NCBI GenBank assembly: GCA_051294375.1
Contig: CM119265.1
Location: forward strand, 13,508,124-13,572,123
Reading direction: 5' to 3'
Origin: Paraspadella gotoi
Lineage: Eukaryota; Chaetognatha
Length of the DNA: 64,000 nt
The notes beneath the pieces were generated by a model. The model was given only the letters and a program-made list of their open reading frames with translations. It had not been told where the DNA came from and did no database searches. The position numbers and the translations under genes are program-made. The first letter of the stretch is position 1, and each line of letters opens with the position of its first letter. This document shows, one piece after another, positions 21,881 through 33,329 of this stretch.

Positions 21881-24590
21881 TCACAAAGAAACGGTATGGT
21901 TCTCCTTTCGGGCGAGATCAAGCAGCGAGATGGCGGAGCCGTTCCTCGAGACGGCCTTCTGCTGCGCCAGCTGCCGTCTCAACTCGCTAAAGTGTCGGTC
22001 CTTCTTCTTCATGATGCGGCGCCTCCGACACGCCGTCACGAAGACGACGCTGAAGAAGATCACGTGAAACATGAAGTAGATCGTAATGAGGGAGATTAAG
22101 GCCATGGTGTCCCAGTTCATGACCTCCTCGAGGACCGACTTGCGGAGGCCCTTGTACGACTCGTCCTCGGACTGAAAAACGATCATGTGATGGAAGATCT
22201 TGTCCATGTCTCCAGGGGCGGAGGAGGCGGAGGAGGAGGATGAGGAGGAGGCGTTGGCGACGTAGAGGAACTTCTCGATCACCGGGTCGCGCAGGTAGGA
22301 GACGATGGCGTGCCAGATGCACACGAAGCACAGCGTGCCCATCGAGAAGAGGATGTACTTGTCCAGGTAAGTCAGGTAAGAGATTCGAGGCAGAAAGTGA
22401 TTGACGACGAACTTGAAGCTGACCGACGTCAGCAGCAGCGTGAAGGAAAGTTGCAGCCGGTTCTGCGGCCGCGTGAACTCCACCGAAAAAGTTGTGAACG
22501 CGAGGATCGTGATGAAGAACATGATGAGGAAAACGTTCCACATGTGAAAACCGTATCTGGGCGGAACGGGTGGCCGGGGTAAGGGGAGGGAGAGCCGGGT
22601 GAGAAGCATTGCGTCAATTCAAGAATAAAAATACTTGTATTTTAATGGAGTATTGTGTAATGTGTAATTTATCTAATTCTATTAAAGATGAACAAATGAT
22701 CGGCTTGTTTGCCCTTCGCAGATGGAAGCGATGACTACTTATAGCACGAAAATCCCGAAGAAAATCTCACCTCCGGGCCGCTCGGCACATCACTGTTAGA
22801 GCGGGTCTCGAATAACGCGTTTTGGCATATTCATGGTTGATTTTTAATTTGGTCGTTTCGACGTGATTGTACAGTCTCCATTCCTGAAAAAAAGGATATC
22901 CGAATCAAATATATATTTAATTTAATACACCCACGCCAAAAAAAACAAACAATGAATTAACCTGTTGTTCGACTGTTGATTGAATGTTGATGGAACAGAG
23001 ATCTTCTTCGTCCTCGACGATTTCTACTTCCGCATCGGACCTTAATTTCACAAAATGTAGCAAAAATCAATTATTATTATTATTATTNNNNNNNNNNTTA
23101 TTATTATTATTATTTCTATTCCTAAAAGGCAGAACGACGACACCCAACCTCTCGGTCGTCAGAGTGACGCTGAGGTCCTGAACGTCGAAGGGAAAGTCGG
23201 CCAACTCGAGCGTCTCCGCGAAGACGCCTTTGATCGTCTTTCGCTCCACGACGTAGGCTTCGTTCTGGTCGTTTTTCCCCACTATCATCCATTTCTTCTC
23301 CTTCGGTTCGCCTGATTGTGGGGTTGAATGAGGAATAGAGAAGAGAAGACAAGAAAAGAAAAGAAAGAAAAGAAAAGAAAGAAAGAAAGAAAAAGAAAAG
23401 AAAAGAAAGAAAAGAAAGAAAAGAAAGAAAGAAAAAGAGCGGAAAGAGAAAAAAAGAGAGAAAAAAGAAGAAAAAAATTTTTCAAAAAAATCACTTTGTC
23501 AAAGAAAAAAGAGAGAAGAAAGGAAAAGGGGAGAAAAAAAAAGAAGAGAAAAAGAAAAAGAAAAAGAAAAAGAAGAGGAAAGGGAAAGTAAAAACTAACC
23601 CACTATATTGTCGATAGTGATGTGGGGATTCCAAAGGGACTTGAAATCGACGGACGTTGGATCAGCATCGGGGTCCATTTGATCCAGTTCCGGTTCTCGC
23701 CATCTGCAACGGAACGGCGCCTTGGCGTCATACAAACCGGGTTGCCATGGCAACGAAAAAGAAAAAAAAAACGGACCTGAGCTGAACGTAGATCTCCGCA
23801 TTGTAAACTTCCTTAAGAGTCTGAATTTCTCCGATTTTCAAAAAATTGAGTTTCACGTGCACCGTAACCTTTCCGTCTTCTCTGATCGACATTCCCCTGC
23901 GAAAGAAATCCATCCATTGGTTCATTCGTTTCCCCCCAAGTTCTCTCCATTCTCCTCACCTTTTGTCAATGGGTTTTGGTCTTGTGGGTGTGAAGCAACC
24001 GGAGGGTGAGATCGGCACCTTGGAATATCTGTTGGACAAAAATACCGAAAGAGTTTTTATCACCGATTTTCACACCATCACAAATTGAATTTTTTTTTTT
24101 CAATCTTATTATAACGCTCAATGCAATAAGAATGAAAACGTTATTACGAAAGAGGTTAGGCCAATTTTCCTGTTGACCATTCGACCTGAATTATTTCCTC
24201 TGTGGCCTTGTTTTACTGGGCTTCATCTGCTATTTTCAGTCGCCGTCACGAGGGACACAACTCCCTACTCCATTCGCTCTCCTCCCTATTTTCTTTCTTT
24301 TTCATTTTGTCCTTATTTTTTTTCCGTGACTAACGATCGGTCTCTCTCCCTAAACCCTTCCCCTCTACTCTTTCTCAGAGCCGGTCGTTCCCCACGGTTA
24401 ATCGTAAGATTTGAGTAGTTATAAATTTTTAACATTTGTTTATTGTCGTGTTGCAGGTTATGGTCATTGTTTGCTCAACTCAATTAGGAACAATCAACAT
24501 AATTAAACGTGAATTAATAATAATTTACCTTGTATCTTTTCTGTTTAACCCCCTTCCGAAGGAATTCGCCGCCATGTTGGCGATAATTTC
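21881..24590 (-). CDS. Pentameric ligand-gated channel subunit lacking the Cys-loop cysteines
   Basis: Eight consecutive exons with matching phases: 24529-24590, 23960-24018, 23777-23896, 23600-23703, 23149-23311, 22962-23040, 22771-22883 and 21881-22556, about 458 residues. The 5' end with its signal peptide is missing. Ligand-domain marks are VYNAEIYVQLRW and LWNPHITIDN. The loop that gives the family its name reads AETLELADFPFDVQDLSVTL: FPFD is intact, but both cysteine positions are Glu and Leu. M1-M4 are clear (M1 VFLIMFFITILAFTTF; M2-M3 linker FLPRISYLTYLDKY; M4 LISLITIYFMFHVIFF). The M2 entrance (RPQNRL) has neither the nicotinic Glu nor the Pro-Ala-Arg anion motif. The Cys-less loop and the linker resemble prokaryotic-type members (GLIC/ELIC) and the eukaryotic Cys-less group. 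Ligand and ion selectivity cannot be read from sequence. Confidence 0.88.
23077..23116. repeat. (TTA)n with 10-base gap
   Basis: ATT/TTA trinucleotide repeat in a channel intron, broken by Ns. Confidence 0.85.
23336..23590. repeat. Long GAAA-type polypurine tract
   Basis: About 250 bases almost free of pyrimidines on plus fill the intron between channel exons 23149-23311 and 23600-23703. Transcribed as pyrimidine-rich RNA. Confidence 0.88.
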
Positions 24591-25035
24591 CTGACAAATT
24601 TAAGAGGAAAGTTTCAAATTATTACAATTTTGCTTTGATCGCAGACGATAAAATCTTTAAGAAGTCCATTTCGGACAAAGCGAACAATCTCAAGATCGGT
24701 TTTCATGAAATAGTTTCATAAAATGCCTTAATCTCCTTCGTAACTAAAGCATTATAGACGCTTATTAATGAAATTGGAACAACCAATATAAAAATTATCC
24801 ATTCATTTAATAAATAAGCTGTCTTGTCCCTGACTTTGGACAGGCTTTGGTGGTTTAAGGCCTCCATCACTCTTACAAGATTATGACATATCAGGTCCCT
24901 GCAAGCTTTCAATCAAGACTCTCTCACAGTCTTATTTATTCACTCCCCGAGTACCTGGCTTTCCTATCAATGAAGTGGTATAATATTTCAAAGAATGTTT
25001 CAATTGTATAACAATTATATAATATAACATTTTAA
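24591..25035. other. Putative intron or intergenic DNA of channel gene
   Basis: No exon with splice support. On minus near 24800-24910 a frame reads CHNLVRVMEALNHQSLSKVRDK, reminiscent of a decayed coding repeat; not identified. Confidence 0.35.
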
Positions 25036-25057
25036 ATTCTGATCAAAATGAACGAGC

Positions 25058-25212
25058 CTGATTTTGCCGAACGCTGGCCTCGAGGGATTTGAGGACATTG
25101 AGAATGTCTTGGTTGTTGTTGCTGTTGTCACCGCCGCTGGTCGAATCGAAATTTGGCCTCGAAAAATCCGTATTGTGAACTGGGTGCTGAAGATGGTGAA
25201 AAGCTGGAGAGG
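25058..25212 (-). CDS. Candidate 5' exon of the Cys-less channel gene
   Basis: On minus, a strong acceptor (CCCTTTTCCCTCTCCAG) near 25213 opens a frame containing NTDFSRPNFDSTSGGDN and DILNVLKSLEASVRQNQAR. It is hydrophilic with a possible short helix, as expected for residues between a signal peptide and the ligand domain. Ending at a weak GTTCAT donor, it would supply the one base needed to enter exon 24529-24590 in frame (reading ARNYRQHGGEF). The donor is poor, so the join is uncertain. Confidence 0.35.
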
Positions 25213-25761
25213 GAAAAGGGAAGGGATGAAATTTGGTTTAGTGAAAAGAAATGTCAACATCTAAAAAATTCACATTTATAGTATAAATTGTCTTAGATAT
25301 TAAAAATAATTCTCGAGAAAGCGGTTTAATTCATTTGTGTAACATCTGAAAAAAACTTTTGTTCAAAATAATAACTAGTTGTCCAGTACAATATTTATAT
25401 ATAAATAATCACAGTTCCGTAACGATCCAAGTACAAACTTAGATCAAAAGAAAAATTGCATTTTTCTGTTTTATTGTAAATTGTCTTCACTGTCAGAATT
25501 AGCACCTATGAAAAAAAAATATCAAAGGATCCGGGTTGGACTCTGCAAAAATCGTAAATTAAATCCATTTTTTGACAACTTTTTTCTGGTCCAACGACAA
25601 TTTTATTAACCCCAGAATCAAGACTCTTAGATTAATAATCATCGTAAAACCTGATTCAATCTCATCGGCATAAAAGTCACTTTCTCTCTCTCTCTCCGAA
25701 TCCGAGTGAATTCGGCGACATCGCAATCGCAAAATCCTGCGGGAAACAGAGAAAAAAAATC
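25213..25761. promoter_or_regulatory. Intergenic region between divergent genes
   Basis: The channel gene (minus) and the transporter gene (plus) start on opposite sides of these 550 bases, so at least the transporter promoter should lie here. A short minus frame starting MIINLRVLILGLIKLSL at 25649 could be the missing channel signal peptide, but has no good splice site. No core promoter motif is recognised. Confidence 0.35.
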
Positions 25762-27779
25762 ATGGAGAATCCAGGGAACGCTGACTCCAGAATGGAGATG
25801 GAGACAGGCGACGCCAACGATCATCTCGACGGCGACAAAAAGCCCAAGGACTACCGCCTCAACATCGACGACGTGCCCGCGCTTCGCTTGACGATCCTCT
25901 TGGGTTTTCAGCATTTCTTGTCCATGTACGTGACGAGCATGTCGGTGCCGTTCCTGCTGACTCCGGCTCTCATCCCGGGCGGAGATCCGCGGGTCTTTGG
26001 GAGGCTCTTCGCCTCCCTCGTTGTAGCCGGCGGCATCGGCACGTTGCTGCAGACGACGCTGGGATGCCGTCTGCCGATCGTGCAAGGAGGATCGTTCTCT
26101 TATCTCGTTCCAACCCTAGTCATTCTCGAAATGACCCAAGACGACCCGGATTGGCAGCGTCGACTCTGCGCCATTCAAGGCGCCATGATGGGAGCCTCCA
26201 TAATTCAGATGATCATGGGCGGGAGCGGCTTCATGGGAAAGACTCTGACTTTCATCGGACCCATGACTATGGTGCCTCTCATCAGCTTGATCGGTCTGGC
26301 GCTTTTTAAAAGCGCCGCGAAATCCGCGGCGTCGCATTGGGGAGTGTCCGTCGCCACCATGGCGTTGACGATCATCTTTTCGCAGCATCTGAGCGGCGTT
26401 CTCGTTCCGACTCTGCGACTTCGAAAATTGGAGCCAGGGTCGACGTCGGGCCTACTGTCGACCTGGCGTCGACGCGTGTCGTTCGGCGGCGGGTTCCCGC
26501 TCTTTCGTCTCTTTCCCGTCATCTTGGCCATTGGAATCATGTGGTCGATCTGCGCCATCTTGACGGCGGCCGGGGCTTTAAACTCCTCGGAATCCACGTC
26601 CGGGAACAACTCGACCAACTTGACCACTCTGTCCAATTTCTCATCCCCGATCGACGTTCAACCGGCGCGAGAATATCACGTTCTTGATACGAGAAAAAAA
26701 TGGTCGGCAGTCACCGATTCTCATTGGTTCTTTTTTCCCTACCCGGGTCAATGGGGCCCGCCCACTCTCGCCATCGAACATCTACTCGGCCTGCTCGTCT
26801 CGGTCTTCGCCGCTTCATTCGAGTCGGTCGGAGATTACTACGCATGCGCGCGCGTGGCGGGCGCACCGACGCCGCCCAAGCACGCCGTCAACCGCGGGAT
26901 TTTCTTCGAAGGATTTATCGTCATGCTCATGGGCCTGGTGGGCACCGGGAACGGATCGACCTCCTACAGCCTCAACACGGGACTGCTTAACATCACCAAG
27001 GTGGGAAGCCGAGTGGTCATCCAAGCTGCCGCCGTCTTCATGATCATCTTTGGCTCGTTGGCCAAGTTTTCCGCCTTCTTCTCGACGATGCCCGACCCAA
27101 TTCTCGGGGGGGTGCTAATCGTGCTTTTCGCGGGAATTACGGGCGTGGCCTTGTCTAATCTCGAAGGCGTGCCCTTAAACTCGTCCAGGTTAACTACGAT
27201 AGTGGTTTATTTAATCATGATTGATTGATTGGTTGATTGATTGACGATAGATTGATTTTTTCTTTCATTCTTTCAATCATTCTCACTAGCATATCATCTC
27301 ACTTGATTATTGATTCCATTTGAAGTTATGTTCTAAATATTTTTTTTTTTTAATTCTTTTTTTTTGTTTGTTTTTTTTAATTTCTACTTAAAGATTTCAT
27401 TCATTCAGGTATCCTCTCATGCTCTCATCTTAATCTCACATATCTTCCAGGAACGTATCATCCTCGCGTTATATCCTCTTCCTCGACTCTCATTCGCAAC
27501 TACTTTTCAACGCGGCGTCCGGTCGGCGCCAACACCGCGGTCGCCATCGCATCGAGCCGCTCAACATTTGACTAAGAGCGACGTCGATGTTCGTACGGTC
27601 GGCGTCTAGGATTCGTCCTCGACAGACACGATCCGGGATCCTTGGAGGAGCGCGGTTTTGGCGCCAGTCCGGTTAATGCCTGGGGAAGGGCCATCGTCGG
27701 TCGAAGGAGACGGCACACGCTCGCGACCCAACGGATACGGGATGAAAACGACGGCGTCGCGACGTCGTCGTCATCGTGA
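25762..27779 (+). CDS. SLC23-type nucleobase/ascorbate transporter
   Basis: Multi-pass plasma-membrane carrier of the NAT/NCS2 family (SVCT vitamin C transporters and nucleobase transporters). The large first exon (25762-27188) encodes 475 residues. It has GFQHFLSM in TM1, PIVQGGSFSYLVPT in TM3, FESVGDYYACARVAGAP in TM8 and the family signature region GTGNGSTSYSLNTGLLNITK, with Ser at the variable signature position. The TM5-TM6 loop has four N-glycosylation sequons. The exon ends NSSR at AG|GT. Exon 2 starts at 27451 after TATCTTCCAG and matches the family C terminus only in pieces spread over three frames: ILALYPL, RRPVGANTAVAIA, and LGFVLD followed by DPGSLEERGF. Several one-base indels are needed, so the 3' part is either poorly assembled or decayed. 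The stop near 27779 is provisional. Substrate is not predictable. Confidence 0.9.
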
Positions 27780-28419
27780 GCGGCCACCGTGCGTCACGTA
27801 CGACATTCGTTTTGTAACGAATTTTTTGGAAAATAGAAGCGAGTTAACGAGATATATTCCGATACAGATCATACTTACGGTTACTGAGTACTGAGTGTGA
27901 GTAGTGAGTTGTGAGTACTTACTACTAGTAGTATTAGTAGTACTTTGTCTCATTTTATATTTTTATTTCTTTTCAATGACCATGTTCTTGGTAAATTGAT
28001 ATTCCAATAAACGGAATTAAATAATTTCGGCTTCCGTGTTCTGAATAAAATTTCAATTCATTATCTTTGTCTGAGGGAATTTTGAAAAGTAAACGTCGAG
28101 CTTAGTGAAGAGTTGTTTTTCTCATTCCTGAACAAAAGCCGGTTTGGCCAAAAACAATAACAACTTTTATGAAATGATGAACTATTCCTACCCTCTTTTA
28201 CATTCAGAATTGGCTCCAATTTGTGCTGTAAAAATTATTTAACATTGGTTTTTATTATTCAATATTCTATTTTTAATAATACTATTACGTTTTTATATTT
28301 ACAATGTATCTAACTCCTGACGTCCTTGATGGTTACTGGTTGGCACATAGTATCTAATAAAATCCTCTTTTTTTTTCGTTTTTAATTTTTATTCCCTAAC
28401 GTTTCTAATCAATATTCAT
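27780..28419. other. No gene seen
   Basis: AT-rich with a small CTACTAGTAGTA palindromic stretch near 27920. No exon supported. Confidence 0.5.
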
Positions 28420-29205
28420 TCATTTCATATACGTAACAGAATCATAAATCACAGAAACAAAAATCTCACTCGTTTTCGATGTGTCCGATTGAGAGCGCTG
28501 CAGATCGAACTTGACACACGAATGGAACCTTTTGTGTTTGCTCCTCAGAGATTCGAGCCTTTCCCGCTTGAGTTTCGAGGAACGGTGCCACGAGTGATTG
28601 AGGCGATCATTGACGCTCGGGCACTTTCTCTTGACGGTGCCAAAAGCGGCGCCGGCCTCGGCGTCGTCCATCGACCCATAATTTTTAGTCCCGTCGCCGG
28701 AAAAGGGCGGATACTTGTTGCGAATGGCATCCGCGTCGGCGTCGTAGTAGAAACTTCCCTCGCGCAGGTAAGGTTTCTTCGCTACGGACAATGAGTTCGC
28801 TCCGCCTTCCGCTCCGGCGTCGGCGGTCGAACCCTCGGTCAAACTCTCAACGCAGCTTCCGGCGCAACTTCCGCCGCGCCACGATCCCGGCAAAGCGTCG
28901 AGTCTCAAGAACAACGACGAGAACGACGACTTGGACGACGCCGACGAACAGGTGGAGCTCTTCGAAACGGGGCGCGCCCGGAAGAAAGATCGCCAATTTT
29001 TCGACGAGGACGCCAGCAGGTGCGGTCCGTGATCGGCGGACGTTTGGCGCCATCGAGACGGGTGATCCGCCGGAGCTTGAAACGACGACGCGTGAAACGA
29101 GGAAGAGCCGGGACTCTTCCGGCCCAGCGTCATCCGCGGCGCGATTCCATCCGGTCGGGGATCGTCGAGTCTCGAAAAAAACGCCGTGGTGCCGAAGTGG
29201 AATCT
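28420..29205 (-). CDS. Unrecognised serine-rich protein, probable 3' exon
   Basis: A long minus-strand frame opens near 29205 and ends at a stop at 28420. The first ATG is at 29133, but the frame reads sensibly upstream of it (FHFGTTAFFSRLDDPRPDG), so it is probably an internal-to-terminal exon. Composition is Ser/Arg-rich with PSRWRQTSADHGPHLLASSS, GSFYYDADADAIRNKYPPF and a basic end KLKRERLESLRSKHKRF. No TM segment or domain is recognised. A decayed or noisy second copy of this DNA follows at 29530-30800, which supports a real duplicated locus but not the function. Confidence 0.4.
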   Translation of the reverse strand, partial: RFHFGTTAFFSRLDDPRPDGIAPRMTLGRKSPGSSSFHASSFQAPADHPSRWRQTSADHGPHLLASSSKNWRSFFRARPVSKSSTCSSASSKSSFSSLFLRLDALPGSWRGGSCAGSCVESLTEGSTADAGAEGGANSLSVAKKPYLREGSFYYDADADAIRNKYPPFSGDGTKNYGSMDDAEAGAAFGTVKRKCPSVNDRLNHSWHRSSKLKRERLESLRSKHKRFHSCVKFDLQRSQSDTSKTSEIFVSVIYDSVTYMK

Positions 29206-29485
29206 CGGCGCGCCGAGAGACGATTAAATTCGTCGAAAATTCGAATAAGAGAAATAAAAAGTGCGAATGAAAATGGGAGAAGAGTTCTGAGCGAGAAAAA
29301 AAACCTGAGGAAAAAAAAACGGAGATCCTTGAAAGAAAGATAAAACGATGGCAGACGGGAACAGTTTGTTTCGAAAATGTCGTAAAGATTAAAAAAAAAA
29401 GTAAACAAAACCAAAGGATCGACGTAAAATTCCGCTCTGAAGTGAGTCGCGAAAGAAAAAGTAGAGCACAGCACGCGCGAGGCGG
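28590..29485. repeat. Direct duplication, copy 1 (contains serine-rich exon)
   Basis: Matches 29530-30800 in order and orientation, with many small indels concentrated in copy 2. A 25-base gap (29486-29510) lies between the copies. Confidence 0.75.
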
Positions 29486-29529
29486 NNNNNNNNNNNNNNN
29501 NNNNNNNNNNTGATTGCATAGCAGACGAA

Positions 29530-30800
29530 TCAATTTGACGCTCCGGGCACATTCTCTTCGACGGTGCCATAAAAAAGCCGGCGCGGCCGCTGGCGTCGTC
29601 GAGTTGCCGACCATTAATTTTTAGTTCCCGTCGCCGAAAAGTGGCGCATTAAGGCATGATATAGCGAATGGTCAATATCATACGGTCGGCGTCGTAAGTA
29701 GAAACTGTCTCTCTGCCTCACGAGTTCAATGCGCTTTTCTTTCGCTACGGACAATTGAGCTTCGTTCCCGCCTCCGCTCTCTCTCTCTCCCGGTCCTCGG
29801 CTCTGCGTTCCGTAACCCTCTCTCTGCTCAAACTCTCCAACGCAGGCTTCCGGCGCAACTTCCGCCTGCGCCCATTCCGATCCCGGCAAAAGCGTCGAGT
29901 CTTCAAGAACAACGACGAGACGAGACCTTGGATCCGAACCGCCGAACGAACAGGTGGAGTTTCTCCTCTCTCTCGCTCTCTTTCCGAAACCGGGGCCGCG
30001 CCCGGAAGAAATGCGATCACTCCAATTCCGTGCAACCCGAAAAGGAATGCGAGCTATGTGCGGCGGGCGCTTCCGGTTGATCGGGCCGGGGAACGCTTTG
30101 GCCCGCCCACTCGGAGAAACCGGGTGATCCGCGCCGCGAGCTGATGAGAACGAAACGGGGCGGGCCCAGGGGGCAGATGGAAAACCCAGAAAAGAGGAAA
30201 CCCAGGGACTAACACCCTTTCTCCCCCCTGGACAAGATCATTTCGAACAGCCGCGAGTTCCAATCTTCTCTGCGGCTCCGGCGGAAACTCTCACAAGGCC
30301 GCCATCTTCCCCTCGTGACCGAAAATCCGCGGATCCGTCGAGTCCGAAAAAAACGCCCGCGTGGTCCGCGCCAGGGAACTGAGCGGAGCACCTCTCGGCC
30401 CTCCCTGCTCCGAGATGAACAGAATTTAATACGTATTCCGTCGATAGAGTTCTGTCGAATAAGAAGAAAGTAAGAGCACGAGATATGACGAATTTGGACA
30501 CACATGGCAGATCCAGCATGTTCCTGCGAGCGAGGAAAACACGAGGAGTAGCATAGGATATTACATAAAATCTCAGCGATGCCATTTCTAGGAATAGAAA
30601 GTATTTACAATAAAGACATCAGGCGCCATTACGAAAACCGAAGGAGAAAAAACAAACACGTATATTTGATCTTTCGAAATTTCGAATAAAGAGTATTTTA
30701 AGCTACAAAAAAAAAAGTAAACACAAACCAAAGGAGTCCCATAGGACCCTAGGTAAAATTCGTCGTCCGTCCATATCAAGAATAAGAGAGAAATAGAGCT
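29530..30800. repeat. Direct duplication, copy 2 (indel-rich)
   Basis: Same landmarks as copy 1: CTTCGACGGTGCC, TTTTTAGT.CCCGTCGCCG, TTTCGCTACGGACAAT and AAACAAACCAAAGGA, spread over a longer interval by insertions, including short CTCTCT insertions. All frames corresponding to the copy 1 exon are broken. Confidence 0.72.
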
Positions 30801-31007
30801 TGTTCACACACATATTATCATGGCTTAGCTAATAGCCAATCCACAAGTGCATCTTTGCGGCGACATCGGGCAGCAGAGAGCGAAGAAAGAGATAGAAGAA
30901 GGGAGGAGGGCAGGGACGTACGGACCGAAAATGGTCAAGGGCATTCTACGCACGAAGTACGACGCAAGCAGTGCTTCCGCCTGGCCCGATGAGAGAGAGA
31001 GAGGAGA

Positions 31008-31090
<83 letters not shown>

Positions 31091-31339
31091 AGAGATGAGC
31101 CCCGGGTCACCAAGGATCGAGGCGGGAAGTAGCAGACTCGCGACGGTTCGCGGTAAGATGAGAATATACGCGGAAACGTCGGGATGTTAGAAGTGGCGCA
31201 GTTAAAGGCACGGAAAGTAGACTTCCTGCGGCGTTTAATTCCGGCTGAACCTGAGTGAGAAGCAGTTCTTTTGTCGGAAATAGGGAGAATCAGTGGCAAA
31301 GAACAAGGCGCGTTACGTCGCCTCCCAGAGAGAGAATTT
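30801..31339. other. GC-richer DNA with (GA)n; no firm gene
   Basis: 31008-31092 is mostly GA repeat. Upstream, 30846-30990 reads open on plus (EEGRRAGTYGPKMVKGILRT), but no splice sites support it. Confidence 0.4.
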
Positions 31340-31640
31340 CTCAGTGGAAATCAAAGAATTAATGTCAGTCGTCAATTAATTCCGCAGCCCGAAACTGGGG
31401 AGGAAGATCAAAGATCCTTCTTCCCGCGTGGTCCGCCGTCAGCGTCGACGAGACTCCCGTCGCTTCGAGCTGCCGTTTCCGGGCGCTTCGACTTCCTGGC
31501 GCTACTCCGAGACTTTCAACAACCGGACTGGGGATTTGTGCGAGCTTCTTTCTTATACGTTCAATGCCGCCTATTTTTTTTCCAGATGAGAGTGAGGATG
31601 GCGTGCGGGGGTCACGTAAATACAAAGTCGATTGATTAGA
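31340..31640. other. Possible exon, strand undecided
   Basis: A GC-rich 220-base island is open on both strands. Minus reads RKKLAQIPSPVVESLGVAPG through to ELIDD and a stop, after a weak acceptor. Plus reads PSLRAAVSGRFDFLALLRDF and ends near TTTTTTTCCAG. Coding potential is suggested by composition only. Confidence 0.25.
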
Positions 31641-33049
31641 TTGCTCTTTAAAAAAAAGAAGGGGTCAGGGATCTTGAAAAGTTTGAGATTCCCTCAGTTT
31701 AATAGTAGGGCCCGCATGGAAATTGACATTTTCCCCACATGCGAGAACGATAACGATATTTTCCGTGGCGATCGACGAGACAAGATTTCCATGAGACGAA
31801 CGATTGTTTTTTCCCCGCGCCGATCGATTAAGGGCTTTCCCGCGAGTTCGGTGTGGGCGAAGATCCGCTAATAACATCGAGGAAAAAATCAAAGAGATAC
31901 TAACAACGTGGCGAACGTCGGAAGATGGTAATTCGAAGCGCGGACGAAATCGAGATTTCTCATCGAATAAGAAATTAAAGAATGATTTATAAAATTTATG
32001 AGACAGAAGGGGGACCTCCGCGTCAGAATGGAAATCGGGGGTGAATATATCGCGTGAGAAGCCTTTTAGTCGGCGTTATCTGGAATTTTTTTTTTTTTTT
32101 TTGTTTTTTTTGCGACGTGAGTTGGCATCGGAAACGAAAGATTATTAGAAAAAACTGTTATTGGAAATAACCCTTTAAGCTGTTCTTATAACTATGTACT
32201 GCGAGAGAATAACATAAAGGATTAATAAAATTAATGTGTTACAAGATTTATGAAAAACTAGGGAAATAAATGTGAAGAAATTAAACGATAAAAGGAGACA
32301 AAAATTGATTCCGGTAATTAACCGGTTCTTAAAACTCTCACCATGAAAAAAAATTGCCGTTTAAATTCACATTTAATTATGCATTTATGATATTTTCCCG
32401 TGTTTTTTATCTTCTCCGGCTCTAAAACGATCGATTGATTGATTTAAACGAAATGATGGATTTTTTGGATTAATTTATTAATTGATCGATTAATTTATTG
32501 ATTGAAATATGTATAATGCATAATGTATGACTGGGGCAACGACGTTCTTGCGAAATTCTCCAGATAACGGGTCATAACTGATTTATGAATGAGTTAGAGA
32601 AACATAATAGGAGATCGGAGAAGAAAAGAGTAGAAAGTCAAAAAGAAATTTATACAAGCAGAGTCCAGTCTTCTATCGCACGCGAATAACCCAAGCAGAA
32701 CAGGCAAGCAAAATAAAAAAAAATAAAAAAAGAAAACGCACGCAGAACGCGGCAAAAGCTTTTCGCTCAAAAACGTCGATAACTCCCTTTGACAGAGAAG
32801 AAAAAAATGATCTTTAGCTAATCACTCAACGCATGAACCTGAACGCGCTCAGTCTGCAATCCGTTTAGCGTTGTCGCACTCGTCGCGAACAATGTAGGTA
32901 AAGAGGAGGGGGGGGGAATAGTTTTTTTTTTCTTTCGAATGAATAGTCAAAAAACTTTTTAAATTCTCTTTAACCCTAATAGTACAAAGCGAATCGATAA
33001 CGCGCTCGTTCTTTTCATTTCCTCTTCCGAACTTCTCTGCCTGAAATAT
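31641..33049. other. No gene seen; 189-base gap follows
   Basis: AT-rich DNA with A/T homopolymers, then Ns at 33050-33238 flanked by a TC tract. Confidence 0.5.
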
Positions 33050-33329
33050 NNNNNNNNNNNNNNNNNNNNNNNNNNNNNNNNNNNNNNNNNNNNNNNNNNN
33101 NNNNNNNNNNNNNNNNNNNNNNNNNNNNNNNNNNNNNNNNNNNNNNNNNNNNNNNNNNNNNNNNNNNNNNNNNNNNNNNNNNNNNNNNNNNNNNNNNNNN
33201 NNNNNNNNNNNNNNNNNNNNNNNNNNNNNNNNNNNNNNTCTCTCTCTCTCTCTCTTTCTCTCGCTCTCTCTCTCTCTCATCCGAACTTCTCAGCCTGAAA
33301 TATATTGTTTCCACCAAAACATTGCTCCG

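Noticed and set aside
26064-26690. Several open frames antisense or out of frame to the transporter exon
   Set aside because: Shadows of a GC-rich coding exon; the family motifs lie only in the 25762 frame.
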